Shown: positions 33,228 through 45,785, counted from the stretch's first letter. The stretch: DNA of 64,000 nucleotides from Pezicula radicicola (GCA_003008705.1 PDUO01000018.1:584630-648629), one strand, 5' to 3'. A program made the numbers and translations. The notes: generated by a model not told the origin, from the sequence alone.

Positions 33228-34629
33228 TTACACCTCTATTATCTTATCATCATCATCGCTTTCACTCTCATCCTGCTTCGCCCAACTCCCAGCCGACGAA
33301 TTGGGAACTCGAGAAAATGCCTTCGTAGGACCTGTTTTCCGAGGAACAAGAGCCGCCATTCCTGCATCAACCTTCTCATCATTCTCCTCATCTCTCATTA
33401 AAACCTGCACCAACCTCTCACAAGCTTCCCTCACATCATCATTCTCAACCTGTAGATGCGTTTCCCGAATAATGGGATACACCTTGATATTCCGCATTAT
33501 ATCCCTTCCTTGTCTCGTCGTAGTGAGTAACATAAGAGTTTCCACATGCGTCTGAATAATACTATGATCAGTATCCCTCATCTTATCCGGAGGTAACAAT
33601 TGCAAATCAGGTAACATGTCCAACATATCCTCCTCATCATATTCCTCATTCCCAGTAATCGGAAGAAGCAGATAAGGTAAGATATTTATCTCCTCTTCAT
33701 CTAGGAATGCTGGATGAGATGGGATTTCAAAAACTACGTTTTTGATTGTTGATGCGACTCCTTTTCTTCGGATTACTGATTTGTGTTCGGTGAAGACGGT
33801 TAGTTTTGTTAGGGGTACTACGCCGTCGTAGTCTTGTTTTGTAACGAAGTAGCTTTGTCCTTCTTGGTGTTTTGCTAGGTCTGCGAAGAGGTAGGATAGG
33901 TAATCGTAATCGGCTTCTTTGTTGTATGTTCCATCCGCTCCTTTTACGAAGAGATCGAGTAATTGATTGATCGCTAGGTTATTCGAACCGAGTTCTTTTG
34001 GTGCGGGTCTTTCGAGGGCGAATATGCTTTTCAGATCATCGTATTTTGCTAGGTTTGCTAGCAGCATTGATATGAGGTTCGCATTTGGTTCTGATGGATT
34101 CTGAGAGCGGGTGGCATGGAAATTAGTCTTGCGCCTGGTTATGTAGAGAGGTATGAAAAAGGAGACTGACATACTGTCACACGACCCAGCAATGTATTCA
34201 CGAATTCCTTATCCGCCGCCAGATTTTCCAGAATCGTTTTGTCAGTCGACAGGTTGATTAAAATCGTAATCGCATCTTTGGCTATTTGCTACAACACAGC
34301 TTATTAGGTCCCATCCATAGCGGGGTCCAATTTGTTCTCGAGTCGTACCTTGTAATCTCGCACAAGAAGCTTGAGATCTGTTATAGGTTGCAATTCATTC
34401 GTCTTGAATATAGCAGGTTGTGAAAGGGAATATGGGACCAGATTTTCGACAGCTGTGAGATTGTGATGTCAGTCTTGCAGCTTCGCGACTGCGGGATTCT
34501 TGCGCTGCTCACCAATCTGCCGGATTTGTGTGTTGCCGTGAGATATGAAATCTACCAGCTGTAGCATCATCAGCACCTGCAAATATACAGGAGTATAGGG
34601 AGATTTACCTCTTCCAATTCCGTAGGCAT
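33228..34629 (-). CDS. HGH1: HGH1 homolog (armadillo-like, eEF2 folding factor)
   Basis: Five exons (34629-34609, 34558-34513, 34452-34349, 34288-34175, 34100-33228) give about 385 residues. Four introns of 50-74 nt keep the frame. The N-terminus MPTELEELVDFISHGNTQIR with AVENLVPYS matches the family. HEAT/ARM-like helices follow (QIAKDAITILINLSTDKTIL, ISMLLANLAKYDDL). The C-terminal region has the family's LPYLLLPITGNEEYDEEDM motif and a highly acidic tail. HGH1 (FAM203) works with chaperones in the folding of translation elongation factor eEF2 in the cytoplasm. The first exon is only 7 codons. Its acceptor was chosen for agreement with related N-termini. A CAG five codons upstream is an alternative. 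Confidence 0.92.
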
Positions 34630-35019
34630 CTTGCGCTGTGTTGATGTTGGACTTGAAGATTTTGCCTTCTGCCTGCCACCACAGAAATTTAAAATCTATG
34701 GAGGGGTCATTACTAGGAAGGGCTTAGGTTAGTGGCAGAATTCCCTGACCGCCTCCTCTGGAGCAAATGCTTCTAAAGGGGCTCAAGCGAGGGAACTTCG
34801 ATGAACTAACATGTGCTATGATACTCATCTTAGTCTTTGTGGGTTATCATTCTCATTGACTTTGAAACTAGAGCTCTAGTTATGCTTGTTGTTCACAAGC
34901 ATCGCACTGAAATAGAACGGTCACCTGCAATCGCAAAGCCTCCTATCAAGACAAGGCATGGCCCAAGGGGGGTAATAAATTGGCCACCAGTCCTAATCAT
35001 CGCACAGCCGTAAGGCTAC
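34630..35019. other. Intergenic region
   Basis: Promoter side of the HGH1 gene and spacer before the decayed NACHT-ankyrin gene. Nothing else seen. Confidence 0.4.
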
Positions 35020-38000
35020 ATGCAGGACAAAGGCAGAGTTTTCAAAAAAGACAACAGCAAATGTACTACGGCTCCACAGATGTCAATCCTTGTGCCAAAT
35101 GGGCTACAATCCGAAAATCTCTGGCAGATGGCTTTAGACACGTTGAACGATGATTTAAAAGCCAACCTGATTTCAAATACAACCAGCCAACGGAATGTTG
35201 TGGCCGCAGCTCTCAGAACCGCCTGAGACAAAAGGCAAATCTATTTTCAGAAGCGTTGGAAATTTGAGAGGTCGAGTGGGGAGAAGATCATTCTTCACGA
35301 TGTAATGGGGAGGTTCATCGTGATAGGGGATACGGCCGGGCAGTACGATCCCGTACATGCCTCGCTGCCATGGGCGGGTGTGCGTTTCTTGCCATAGGCA
35401 AGTAAGGTCTGCGATGTTGAAGCCATTGGCTCAAGCAGATTTTCTTTAGGCCGTTGTGGGCGATAAGCAGGTGTTTGGTGCTGCGGTCGAGGGCCTGGAG
35501 ACCAGTTCTCGTCTCATTTGTTTGAGAACTTGTACATGAAACGTAACTCGGCAGCACGCAATGAGCTGGAGACGGTTCTCGCCGAATTGTATGTGGAGGT
35601 ATTAACTTTCCTTACAAAGACGAGGAGATACTTCCAGTCTTCTACGGCAGGTAAGCATCCACCCTCTCCTTTGAAAATGTTGAATTGACATATTCAGTGC
35701 GTGTGGTCAAGAGCATTTTTAATTTTGCGGAAAGCGCGGCCGAAAAAGTCAAATTATCACAACTCGCTGCACTCGTCGACGCCGAGATACAACAAAACAC
35801 CGCAAATTCTGTTATAACAACCCGCAATCTACTGGAATCGTTAGAGAGTCCCATTAATCGAGTGGTTGATGCGTCAATAATCTTTACGAAGACAATCGAG
35901 CAGAAGAAATATCTCGAATTGCTCCGCTGGGTATCTTCTGTCCCATGTAGCCATCACAAGAGATATTTGGAAGACAGAATTGCTCACTCCGGGAACTGGT
36001 TGCTCGACCATGATCAATATATTTGATGGAAAAGTTTGAGTCCATCGACAACTTTAGTTTTGCATGGCATTATAGGCTCGGGCAAAACTTCTCTCGCCTC
36101 TGCTGTCATCGACTCATTTCTTGGAGGGAGATCTATACAGCAATCACATGCCCCACTAGCCCATTTCTACTGTGAAAAGAATGCATCTGAGCCTATACGT
36201 GTGGATCCCACCGAGATCATGCGAAGTATTGTTAGACAGCTTACTTTCACTGGCAACCACCAACGACACGTCCACGATGCGCTCTTTATCGAGTATGAAC
36301 GGCAAAAAGCAGAGGCTAGGATAAATGGTTTTAATGTCCCCGGACTGACTATAGGAGAGTGCGTTCGACTTATCTTAGATATTACAGGCTCAAATAATGT
36401 TACTATCATCCTTGATGCTGTCGACTAGGTACAAGACGCTCATCGCCATGACTTGTTAGACGCTCTTGGGAGGATCGCACAGGAGTCTGCAAGTGTCATT
36501 AAGATATTTATCACCAGTCGGGATAATGCTAACGTTCTTGCATTTCTGCAAGATGCTTTGACAATTTGCATTAACACTAGATATACCAGAACTTATGTGG
36601 ACCTCGTCATACGTCATCATGTCGCTGATGCTGTTCAGAGTCGAAGACTGTTGAACGGGAATATCTCCGACAAATTGCAAGAAGACTTGGTGCTGGGATT
36701 ATTGGAAGGCGCAGGTGAAATGTAAATAAGCTACTTTCCAGTTCTCAGACTTCTACATGCCAGTAGCTGTTTCTAATATCAGTTAGGTTCCTTTGGGTAA
36801 TCCTACAAATCAACAATCTATGTCGTATGAAACTCAAGGAGAATGTCCAAGAATCAATTCAACGGCTCCAAAAATACTTCTTAGACGAACTATATACCGG
36901 CATATATAATCAGATCTCTGAAGCGAAAGGTTTTGCTCGCAGCGTTGCGATGAAAGCATTTTCCTGGCTCCTGTGCATGCAAGAAGCTTTATCACCACAT
37001 ACATTTCTCGAAGCTATCGCCATGTCAGACCCAAATCATCAACCCAAGCTAGAACTTTCAGGGCTCATGGATATTTGCTTTAACCTTATTATCTTGGATA
37101 CGTAGATGCACGTTCTTCGTTTTGCACATGGGTCTGTCCAGGAGTTTCTGGAAGGGAAGCCAGAGTTCAGCTCAGAATTGTCGAATAAGATAGCTGCAGT
37201 GAGCTGTCTCAATATGTGTATGCAAGGTGCTCCTGTCGGAATGACTATTGCTCTGTGCCCGAAGGATATATTTTATCAATACAGTGCTCTATACTGGGCA
37301 GAACACTGCAGGATAGCTGATGTTGCCGATAGTGCCGATGAATTATCACAGACCATGAATGAGTTCGTCTTCGAGGATAACGAGACTAGCATGTCGTTCA
37401 TGGCTTGGATGGATGATATTCAAGAATGGTCAAAAGACTTAGCCAACGATAATCCCATGGAACGAAAACTACGCGCAGCATTAAATACGAATTACAAACC
37501 TGTGTTCACTGCTTGCATGTTTGGTCTTAGCACTCTTGTGGATTCTATGATCGTTGCAGAGGATACCGATTGGAATCTGAAAAATGATATAGGCCATTCA
37601 GCACTCTACCTCGCATCCGCTGCTGGTCATGAGAGCATTGTCCGAACCTTAATCAATCGTGGCGCTGATGTGAATGCAACTGGTGGAAGGCATGGCAATC
37701 CGTTGTACGCCGCTTGTTTTGCTGGTCACTTGGCTGTTATACAGCTATTACTAGATAATAATGGGGATCCGCAATTAGGCGGTATGTACGACGATGCTCT
37801 CCAGGCCTCTTTTTTTGGAAACCAAGAAGCCAGCGCTCTTCTTGTCTTACGAAACGGCTTCGACATATCTAACCAGAACCAGTATGACTTGATCATCCGG
37901 AAAGCTGCTGAAGGCGGTTTTGCAGAAGTAGTTCAATTCCTGGAAAACGAATATGATTCGAGGTTTGGAGACTCTGGCTCGGCTCGAAATAAAGCAATCA

Positions 38001-38789
38001 AAGCTGCAATTTTCAAAGGCCGATTACCAGTACTTGTGCGGTTTTTACAGAGGTCTTCAGATCCAAGCCAGGACCTGCCGAGAGATATTCTGTCAACCGC
38101 CGCTCTTGGGGGACAGGATACTATAATTTCTATGCTATTAGATAAAGGTGTCGATATCGAGCAAGAAGGTCCTTTCGGGACTCCGTTGCGAGCAGCTAGT
38201 ATTATGGGTTATGAGTCCACTGTGAGATTGTTACTAGACCGAAATGCGAAAGTCAGTAATTCTGGCTCTATTGGTACCCCTCTTCAGGCTGCGTCTATGA
38301 GAGGACATCTATCGGTCATCAATCTGTTAATACAACACAACTCAAATTTCAATAGCTACGGTGGATTCTTCGGCACGGCCTTGCAGGCAGCTGCGTATCA
38401 CGGTCATCAGGCTGTGGTAGAAGTTCTAATCAATGCTGGTGCCAATGTGTACGCCTCAGGAGGTTTCAAGGACGCCTTGCACGCCGCCGCGAAAGGCGGA
38501 AAAGACAAAATCATGAGGTTCTTCCTTGAGAAGGGGTTTACGTCACGTCATACTGTTCATAGGCTTTTTTGGTGACATGGTGGCTTCGTCTCATTCCAGT
38601 CTTAACTTTCCGCCCAGGAAGCTTCTGCGTGAAGCATCTCCTAGTCGTCTAAAGGAGTCGAAGAAGGGCCAGACTGGAAATTCAGATATTCCACATTTGG
38701 AGAGCCACGCTTCTCTAGCAAGTTTCCATGATATATTTTGCGAACTTAGAGGTGAAGGGCCTAGCGTACAAAAAGACATCCAACAATGA
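35020..38789 (+). pseudogene. Decayed NACHT-ankyrin STAND (NLR-like) gene
   Basis: Remnant of a large fungal STAND protein. The N-terminal NWD-type domain is recognisable in pieces (35080-35640: [53 protein letters not shown]), but is broken by a stop at 35224 and several frame changes. The NACHT domain keeps its P-loop (LHGIIGSGKTSLASAV) and Walker B (VTIILDAVD), with in-frame stops at 36024 (TGA), 36426 (TAG) and 37103 (TAG). An intron near 36724-36785 still joins GAGEM to FLWVILQINNLC. From 37106 to 38575 an open frame of 489 codons holds about eight ankyrin repeats (for example HSALYLASAAGHESIVRTLI, GTPLQAASMRGHLSVINLLI). A frame change near 38560 leads into a poorly conserved tail. Intact relatives act in non-self recognition and heterokaryon incompatibility. 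This copy cannot make a full product. Confidence 0.85.
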
Positions 38790-39237
38790 CAGGCATGGGG
38801 TACAGACTACAGTTTTGATACCTATGGTCTCGATACTGCAGCATCCAAAGGCCGAGAGGCTATGGTAAGAACTCTCTTCAAATACTGGAGCTCTCTAGAC
38901 GGATCCACGGCAAGGCTTGGTCGTTCATTAGAACGCGTATCAGAAAAGGGACACAGGAATATTGTTCAGATGCACCGCGAAAAGCACCGATACGCAACAG
39001 ATTTTCTTGCTTTGCTTTTTAAGTTTCCATCATTTCTATAGTCCTTCTCTAGGACTAGCGCTTATACATTGGGCTCTACTCTATTCTTTTACATTCCGTT
39101 CAGGTGGTAAATCCATTTGTTTGCAGTGATGTTTTTCTGTGTGGCTTCCGCTACAGTGGGAGCAACCTGATAAACTGATTTTAGTAATCAGCGTAATTCC
39201 GACGATTTCCGGCTACGAGTACATTATGAAGTAAAAG

Positions 39238-40691
39238 ATGCTGAAATTTGTGAACGAAACTCGCCATGATGGAATATTTCGTGCGCTCGACATACTGAAC
39301 CGAGAGACCCTAATTGTAACATCCCCTCAAGGCGTCCGCGACATTCTACAAATCAAAAGCTACGATTTTGAAAAGTTTCCTATGTTAAAGAAATTGATGA
39401 GGACGGTTTTGGGAGGCCTTATCACTATGGAGGGCGCTCAGCATAAGGTAAACCCCACCTTTCAGAACTCCATATATAGGAAATAACCGCTTCAGCTCCA
39501 ACGCAAAGCAATGAATCCAGCAATTTCATTCAGGCATATCAAGGAGTTCTATCCACTGTTTTGGACAAAGTCAAGCGAAATGGTCACCCTGATCAAGACT
39601 GCAATAGGCAACCAAGACTCGGATAAGACGATTGAGATATCTAGCTAGACTGGCCGTATTTCACTTGATATAATTGGAATCGCAGGTTTTGGAGTCGATT
39701 TACACGCACTTTATAACCCCCAGAAATAAGCTCTGTACGGCATACAACGCAGCGCTACAACCAGATAAAACCTCACGTCTCAATTTCCTTCTGTCACTAA
39801 TCTTCCCCATACATTCTTTGTACCTTCTTCCGCTAAGGAAGGCTAAGGAACTCAAAGAAGCCTCGACTTATATATTGAGGATATGATCACCTAACGAAAT
39901 CCAAATATAAGCATACAAGAAACACAGCCAGGGGAGGATACGGCTAAAGATATTATATCTGTGGCTATCAACTATGGTGGTTTCACAACGAAGGATCTCG
40001 TCAACCAAGCACAGACCTTTCTCGCTGCTGGCCATGATACTTCAGCAACTAATCTAACATGGGCCATGTATATGATCTCTCAACCTAAACATTCCCAGAA
40101 GCAAGCACGACGGCTACGAGAGGAAATCCGAGCAAATCTCCCCAGTCCAGACTCTGCATTCACAGTAACAGCAGAAGAAATAGAGAAATTAACGTATCTC
40201 GATGCAGTATGCAAAGAAACCACTCGACTCTATGGAGCTGTAGCATTGACAAGAAGATACTGTATTCGTGATACAGAAGTCGATGGTATTATGGTAAAGA
40301 AAGGAACTTATTTGATAATTCCCGTTTGGGCTATTAATAAATCTAAAGCTGTATGGGGTGAAGATGCGAGGGCTTTTAAGCCTGAAAGGTGGTTGGAAGG
40401 AACTGCTAAGGCTACTGGTGGAGCTGATCCGATGGGATATCTGACTTCTGGTTATGGTACTAGGATGTATATTGGAAAGGGTTAGTTGGATGTTCTTGTT
40501 CTTTCGCTTCTATAGTTGATTAACTTGAGTTAGGGTTTGCAACTGCTGAGTTTAAGATTTTGTTAGCTACGCTTGTTGGAAGCTTTGAGATTATATCGGC
40601 TGAGAACAAGGAGATTGTTATTGATTGGCATATTGTTTCTAAGATATTTGGGGGTTATAAGATTGGTTTGAGAGCTTTGGATGGATGGTGA
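39238..40691 (+). pseudogene. Inactivated cytochrome P450
   Basis: P450 homology is spread over several frame-linked pieces. There is an N-terminal segment (LIVTSPQGVRDILQIKSYDF and MEGAQHK, followed by an intron), QRKAMNPAISFRHIKEFYP, and RISLDIIGIAGFGVDL. The I-helix AGHDTSA comes next, then the ExxR helix KETTR, PERW, and the heme loop. In-frame stops occur at about 39643 (ISS-stop-TGRISLD, where Trp is expected), 39726 and in the region 39884-39910. The heme loop reads YLTSGYGTRMYIGKG: the invariant thiolate Cys is Tyr (codon TAT) and the conserved Phe is Ser. An intron near 40482-40531 precedes FATAEFKILLATLVGSFEI-like sequence up to the final stop. The protein cannot bind heme normally, so this is a dead gene. 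Confidence 0.85.
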
Positions 40692-41719
40692 TTGTTGTAA
40701 GATGCTATTAGTTGCACATTGTTTACAACACAAAAGGAGTTCGTGAACTTCAGCGGCTGGCCGACTGTTAGAGGAGAAAACAGGGCAATATGGAAAATTT
40801 GGGTGAGGAGGCATTACGTTAATTGTTGTTCAAGTTTTGTTGGGTCCTTATTATTAGATTTCATGTAAAAACCAATAGTCCACTCAGTCAGCTCTGAACT
40901 ACTCAAATACTGATGCAAGTAGAGAAGGACAATGAGTTATCAACTCTCACTCTTTGGTGTAGAACTAGCATTAATCAGAACTTGCTAAGGAGAGCCAGAG
41001 AATATCATCGATCTGATTCCAATGAATTTCGATTAGGTTCCAAGAGTGTGGTAAAGCATAGAACACTTTGCCCCTGAATTAATTTTAAGCGAAAATATCG
41101 GCTGTACGGAATACGATGGGATGCGAGCATTTAAAGGGGTTAAGTTATACGACTTCCGATGATACTATGCAGGCAGGCGAGTAGTGTAAGACTTCACATA
41201 TAGGAAGATTTAGACGCCATATCGCATTATACTGTGATTTGCATATGTTTCACCTAAGCTCTAAGCACTCCAAAGATACTATAGTAACTTACTTACCTCC
41301 ATGAAAAGCGTCAGTCAAATTAAGTGTCTTACTCAAATCAACTTACTCAAAAGTATTTTAGTGTCTAAACAGGGTGAACATTACAGCGCGAACATTACAG
41401 CGCGAAGTAAAGAAGGGGAGCCTAGCGCGGGGCTAGCCTCTTGGCAACAAATCAGGTTCCCTTGACTTTCACCCTCATTCTTTTTTGTCCTATTTCCATT
41501 AGCGATTCCAACTAATCCAAAAGTTTGACTCACGGCCCTGTGAATATCAACATTTGAAATGATAGAAGCCGGCCAAAAAATACCGCCGTGCGGCGCAGTA
41601 ACTGTACTTGAACACGTATGTCGCTGCGTGCTTTAGGCAACAGGCCTTCTATAAAGGTATACTTGTTGCCTTTCACCTCCCCCTTAGTTTTTAACTTATT
41701 CTCATGGAATAGATACATA
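40692..41719. other. Intergenic region
   Basis: About 1 kb without a supportable gene, AT-rich from 41200 to 41370, with a short tandem duplication at 41376-41403. It is the promoter side of the leucine-rich protein gene. Confidence 0.4.
41376..41403. repeat. Tandem duplication of a 14-bp unit
   Basis: The unit gaacattacagcgc occurs twice head-to-tail, exactly repeated. It lies about 300 nt upstream of the next gene. No function can be assigned. Confidence 0.85.
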
Positions 41720-43531
41720 ATGCTTCAAATATTTCATATCGCTTTACTAAGTTATACCCTTTGCGCAAAGTTTGCAAGCACAATGAATTCCTCAAGAGAA
41801 GTGAGTTTAATCGCACCAGCAGGGACAGCGAAGAAAACCAATAGTGAACAAGATACCACCACAACGAGCGAATTTTTCAAAAATCACTTTACAGCCCAGA
41901 CAAAAAACCCGCAAAGTCCCATATCTATCACAATTGATTTTTCCCAACGAGAAAATGCAAAAACCAGTCACGCTATGCTCGAATTCTTCCTCACGACTGA
42001 TGCAAACCCAGTATTGGACCAGATACGTCAAGCAAAGGTCACAGGCTATGGTTCCCTTGGAAACTGGACTTTGGTTGCTCATGCATTTGAGAGACTGTCA
42101 GACCTCGAAACGATACACTGGGATAACATGATGGCCATTCCCGCCGATATCTTGCGCATTCTTGAAGAGAAGACTCCAAGGCCTCAACTTTATTATATAA
42201 TGGACTACGAGAACTTTGACCCATTCGCAATATCTCCCGAAAAATTTGGAATCGTAGGCGTGGAATGGGATCACGAGATCAGAGCTTTAGCTCGAGAATC
42301 AATCATCAACTCTACAGTGTTACGTTCTCTCAAAGCACACATCACGTATGGCAGCATCACAAACTTCGATGACATGGATCTCATCTTCCGAATTCTTGCA
42401 AGTTGTCCAAATCTTCGGGAGTTGGACCTTTCTCTCCAATATGACGGGTGTGTTATTGGCAATGCAGCATTGGCCTTTGACTTCCTTTCCATGCCAGATA
42501 TCAAGTTTCCACCACTTGAAGTCCTGAAACTAGATCGATACCGTTTTGATGAGGGACCTGATGGTGGATATAACTTTTTGAGAAGACCAGAAAAAATACC
42601 GAAAATCAAGAATTGGTTCTGGCAAACTATCGACAGGTTGATTGTTGGAATAGTCAGTGATGCCCCCCCACGTGTCACAGTCGACGATGTTACAAAATCT
42701 AGCGTAGATTCAACAAATAGTCCAACCGCGAACGACTTTGAAGGGAAATCCAACTTAGAATGTTGGATAGAAGTGATGGATTGGTCACACCTTCATACCC
42801 TCAGCGTCAATACTTACACCATGGGCGAGCGTGCTCGTGACCTGATGTACCAAAAGCTACGTGGAGCGGCACTTCCAAGTCTGAAATCGCTATCTTTCCA
42901 TGGTTCTCGTGAAGGAGATGTGCTCGGCTTTATCTCCAACGCAGTCTTACCTCTCGAATCGCTGAACATAGCAAAGGTGGATGGTCTTGTCGATGTCGTT
43001 TCAGCACGCTGCCAAAACCTTAAGTCATTATCAGTACGGGGCTTTTTGAATGAGACTGAGCTTACTGTCATTGTTCAAAACTGTCCCAAACTGGAGAAGC
43101 TCTATTTCAAAGTCAATCGTACGGCTATGATCAGCGACTCGCATCCAGACGACGAAATCCTCATCATTCTTTCCAAAGCTCCCTCGCTGGAACATCTTAT
43201 CCTCCGATATCCATCACCAGACGATGGTCATGTGTTCTCACGTGAGTTACTGCGTAGTTTAGACAACAATGACTATTATGGAACGCCCTTCGAAGACGAG
43301 GTGGATCCTATTGTCAATAGGGATTCCGTGAGGACGCTTTGGAAGTATCTTTGCAACAATAATCGGGGGGTTGGATTGAAAACGTTGGAGGTTTATGTTG
43401 GGGATTGGGAGAATAGAAATGTGATTGGAGGGCTAGGTTCTAGGGAACGGTTGCGCGTGGCGAAGTATATTTGTTCTGAAGAAGGAGGGCAGTTGAATTG
43501 CGAGGGATCTCAATTGCGTAATGCTGAATGA
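41720..43531 (+). CDS. Leucine-rich F-box-like protein with signal-like N-terminus
   Basis: Single exon. The preferred start at 41720 gives 603 residues beginning MLQIFHIALLSYTLCAKFAS, a good hydrophobic signal-like segment. An upstream in-frame ATG at 41618 would add 34 residues. The body contains irregular leucine-rich units (CPNLRELDLSLQ, FPPLEVLKLDRY, LPSLKSLSFHGSREGD, CQNLKSLSVRGFLNET, CPKLEKLYFKV, APSLEHLILRYPSP), as in fungal F-box/LRR-type proteins. No clear F-box at the N-terminus. Such proteins usually act as adaptors inside the cell. A secretion signal would be unusual, so either the hydrophobic start is not a signal or the protein is an extracellular LRR protein. Function unknown. 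Confidence 0.75.
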   Translation: MLQIFHIALLSYTLCAKFASTMNSSREVSLIAPAGTAKKTNSEQDTTTTSEFFKNHFTAQTKNPQSPISITIDFSQRENAKTSHAMLEFFLTTDANPVLDQIRQAKVTGYGSLGNWTLVAHAFERLSDLETIHWDNMMAIPADILRILEEKTPRPQLYYIMDYENFDPFAISPEKFGIVGVEWDHEIRALARESIINSTVLRSLKAHITYGSITNFDDMDLIFRILASCPNLRELDLSLQYDGCVIGNAALAFDFLSMPDIKFPPLEVLKLDRYRFDEGPDGGYNFLRRPEKIPKIKNWFWQTIDRLIVGIVSDAPPRVTVDDVTKSSVDSTNSPTANDFEGKSNLECWIEVMDWSHLHTLSVNTYTMGERARDLMYQKLRGAALPSLKSLSFHGSREGDVLGFISNAVLPLESLNIAKVDGLVDVVSARCQNLKSLSVRGFLNETELTVIVQNCPKLEKLYFKVNRTAMISDSHPDDEILIILSKAPSLEHLILRYPSPDDGHVFSRELLRSLDNNDYYGTPFEDEVDPIVNRDSVRTLWKYLCNNNRGVGLKTLEVYVGDWENRNVIGGLGSRERLRVAKYICSEEGGQLNCEGSQLRNAE

Positions 43532-43827
43532 CACTGGATCTATTCTTTACAAATTATCTGATTAATCTCCAACACGAGACTGTTCTTATTAGTCTCCGCC
43601 CCTTTACGAAATGAAATGATCCCAGAATATGATTCTTTCTATCGTACAATCTTTGGGACAAAAGGAGAAAGATGTGCTATCTCATGTCGTACTTGAATGC
43701 CGTAATCGTAGTAGTGGCATGGCTCACACCATGTCATATTACACCAATGGTCACAATCCAAGATGGAATGGTATGATGGTTCTTTGCATCGAATAACGTC
43801 GTGTACAAAAGGGTGGCCCGATGATGC

Positions 43828-44477
43828 TTACTTTCCCTTCAAATCAAACTCCCAGATGTAGCAAGTCAAGAAAGTACCCATCAGGTACTTCTCAGTGGCA
43901 ACCTTAGCAGGACCCAGCCTCTTTTGGAGGCGTTCCAGAGCGTCGTTGGTACCATTTACAGCAGAAGCAGGGTCTATTCCTACAGCAAGTGTGATTTTTC
44001 GCAAGGTTTTGGTAAGATCCGTCTGGAGCATGGAGTATATGAGTTCTTCAGACCGGAGTCCTCCTCTCCAGGGAGCATCTTTGAAATAAATCTCTTGCAA
44101 CTTGTGTGCCCTTAGTAACTCCGCAGCGAATTGATTCTTCTCTAATTTTGGAAGCTCCCAGGCCCTATCTCCAAGTTAGAACAAAACATTCTGAAACGAG
44201 TGCACTCTACCAAGTGTTGGAGTACTTACCATATGGCTACCTTCGTCTTTATAATCATTTCCATAGCTCTTTCGCTCATAGGACCGAAGCTAAAATCGTT
44301 GTAAGACCACAGGTAGTATACGTTGGTCTTATGGAACAAGGCCAACGCCTCATAGTACATCGTTTTGTCAGGTCGGAGGGCAATTATCAAATTCGGCATC
44401 TTGCTAAAAAAATGAAGATCGACCAGTGCGAAGATCTTCTTCCTGATCTCAGGTGGGAGCGTTCCCAGGCCGGACAT
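43828..44477 (-). CDS. F-box-like/2EXR-type small protein (family member 1)
   Basis: Two exons (44477-44230 and 44164-43828) give about 194 residues. The 65-nt intron starts GTAAGT and ends ATAG. The start MSGLGTLPPEIRKKIFALV is the F-box-like helix pattern, followed by the signature PNLIIALRPDKTMYYEALAL and later LYSMLQ-like helices (residues about 110-140). The same signature appears in two other loci of this window (46399 and 57905). Relatives are abundant in Leotiomycetes and Dothideomycetes and have no known function. No signal peptide. Confidence 0.7.
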
Positions 44478-45517
44478 GTTTATAGATCTAGCGATTCGTG
44501 GAAATGGTACTTTGAAATCGGGGTCAGTCGCGAGCTCTCCGAGACTTTCTTGAAGATAAAATACAGCAACTGAGTGGAATGTGTCTTTACGAAGTGCTGT
44601 GGACCCAAAAAGTGGTTGGGTTGTGAAGTTGTTGGAAGGGCTTCGGTTGTTGTGAGGAGCGCGAGAACGTCGCGACTTTCTGCAATTTGGAACGGCGACA
44701 CTTAATAGCGATTAATTGAACGTTCGAGATACCTACCAGTAGATACAGAAATCGGCCACGAGTTTGCACAATTAGGTTGCTTTACATCAAAACTTCTACC
44801 TTGTAGTATTGTACTGAAGCTTTTGTATCTACCTCAAAATGCTGTACGTATAATATTTAGACCATAATCTACTAGAACACCCTTATGTCTATTCCACATT
44901 GTAAATTAAGTGCTATACTAAATAGTATTGAACCAGAGTTGTACCTTAGTACATCTTCACAAGATACAGCTACCTATAGTCAAAGAGACAAGTTAGCAAT
45001 TCCGATCTACTCTGATGGAAAGACATTATAAATATTCAATACTTAGATGGAACACTATCTTCTAGGACAGAGTAAATTCAGCAAATACTGATATGGTCCC
45101 ATTTCCATGTATCTGTAGATACCTAAAGTGCAGTGCAATGTCGCGTTTTCGCGACCCGTGTAGAGTTGAGACCGTAGACTATAACTTTTTCCAGGACAGA
45201 AGTTTAGGGTAGTAGAACACCATATGTGATATCTCAACAACTTTTGGCTCGTCGATCTCTCGTATGTGATTGGATAATAATGCCTAGATCATGTTTACCC
45301 GCAATGCGTCTAGATAGTGGTGGTGAGGTGGATTTTGCAAGTTTTGTAAAGCGGTATGAGAATTGGCAGAACCAACGGCCAATCTACATATAAAACCATA
45401 TCTTATAGTCCGAAAAAGACAGTCATCAATAGGGGAGAAAAGAAGAACAAATTCTATATTTCATAAATTTCTTGACCTACTTCTAGTACTCTCGTGGACT
45501 TGGTAATTTAGAAGTGT

Positions 45518-45649
45518 TATCCCTTTGTGTGTCTTACGGCTCTCTAAACAGGGATTCGGCACCCCGAGAATTCTACCACCAAAAATACATGTATTTTACC
45601 GTGCACGTCCCGGGACATAGGTAGAGGGCCGTGAGACACACAAAGGGAT
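45518..45649. repeat. MITE-like element, copy 1
   Basis: Terminal inverted repeats of 22 bp with one mismatch: atccctttgtgtgtcttacg... at 45519-45540, and its reverse complement at 45628-45649. The inner part shares caccccgagaattctacc-like sequence with copy 2 at 57890. No coding capacity. Possible non-autonomous DNA element. Confidence 0.75.
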
Positions 45650-45785
45650 TGCCTCCTTTTACCGCCTTCGCTTATTTCCAAATTAGTTAGTAGTAGTATG
45701 AAAGAACAAAGGCGAAGTCCCTGTGTGCTTCATAATTTATCCTAATCCAGACTTTCTTAACAAACAGAATAGGCGCCATTTTGAA

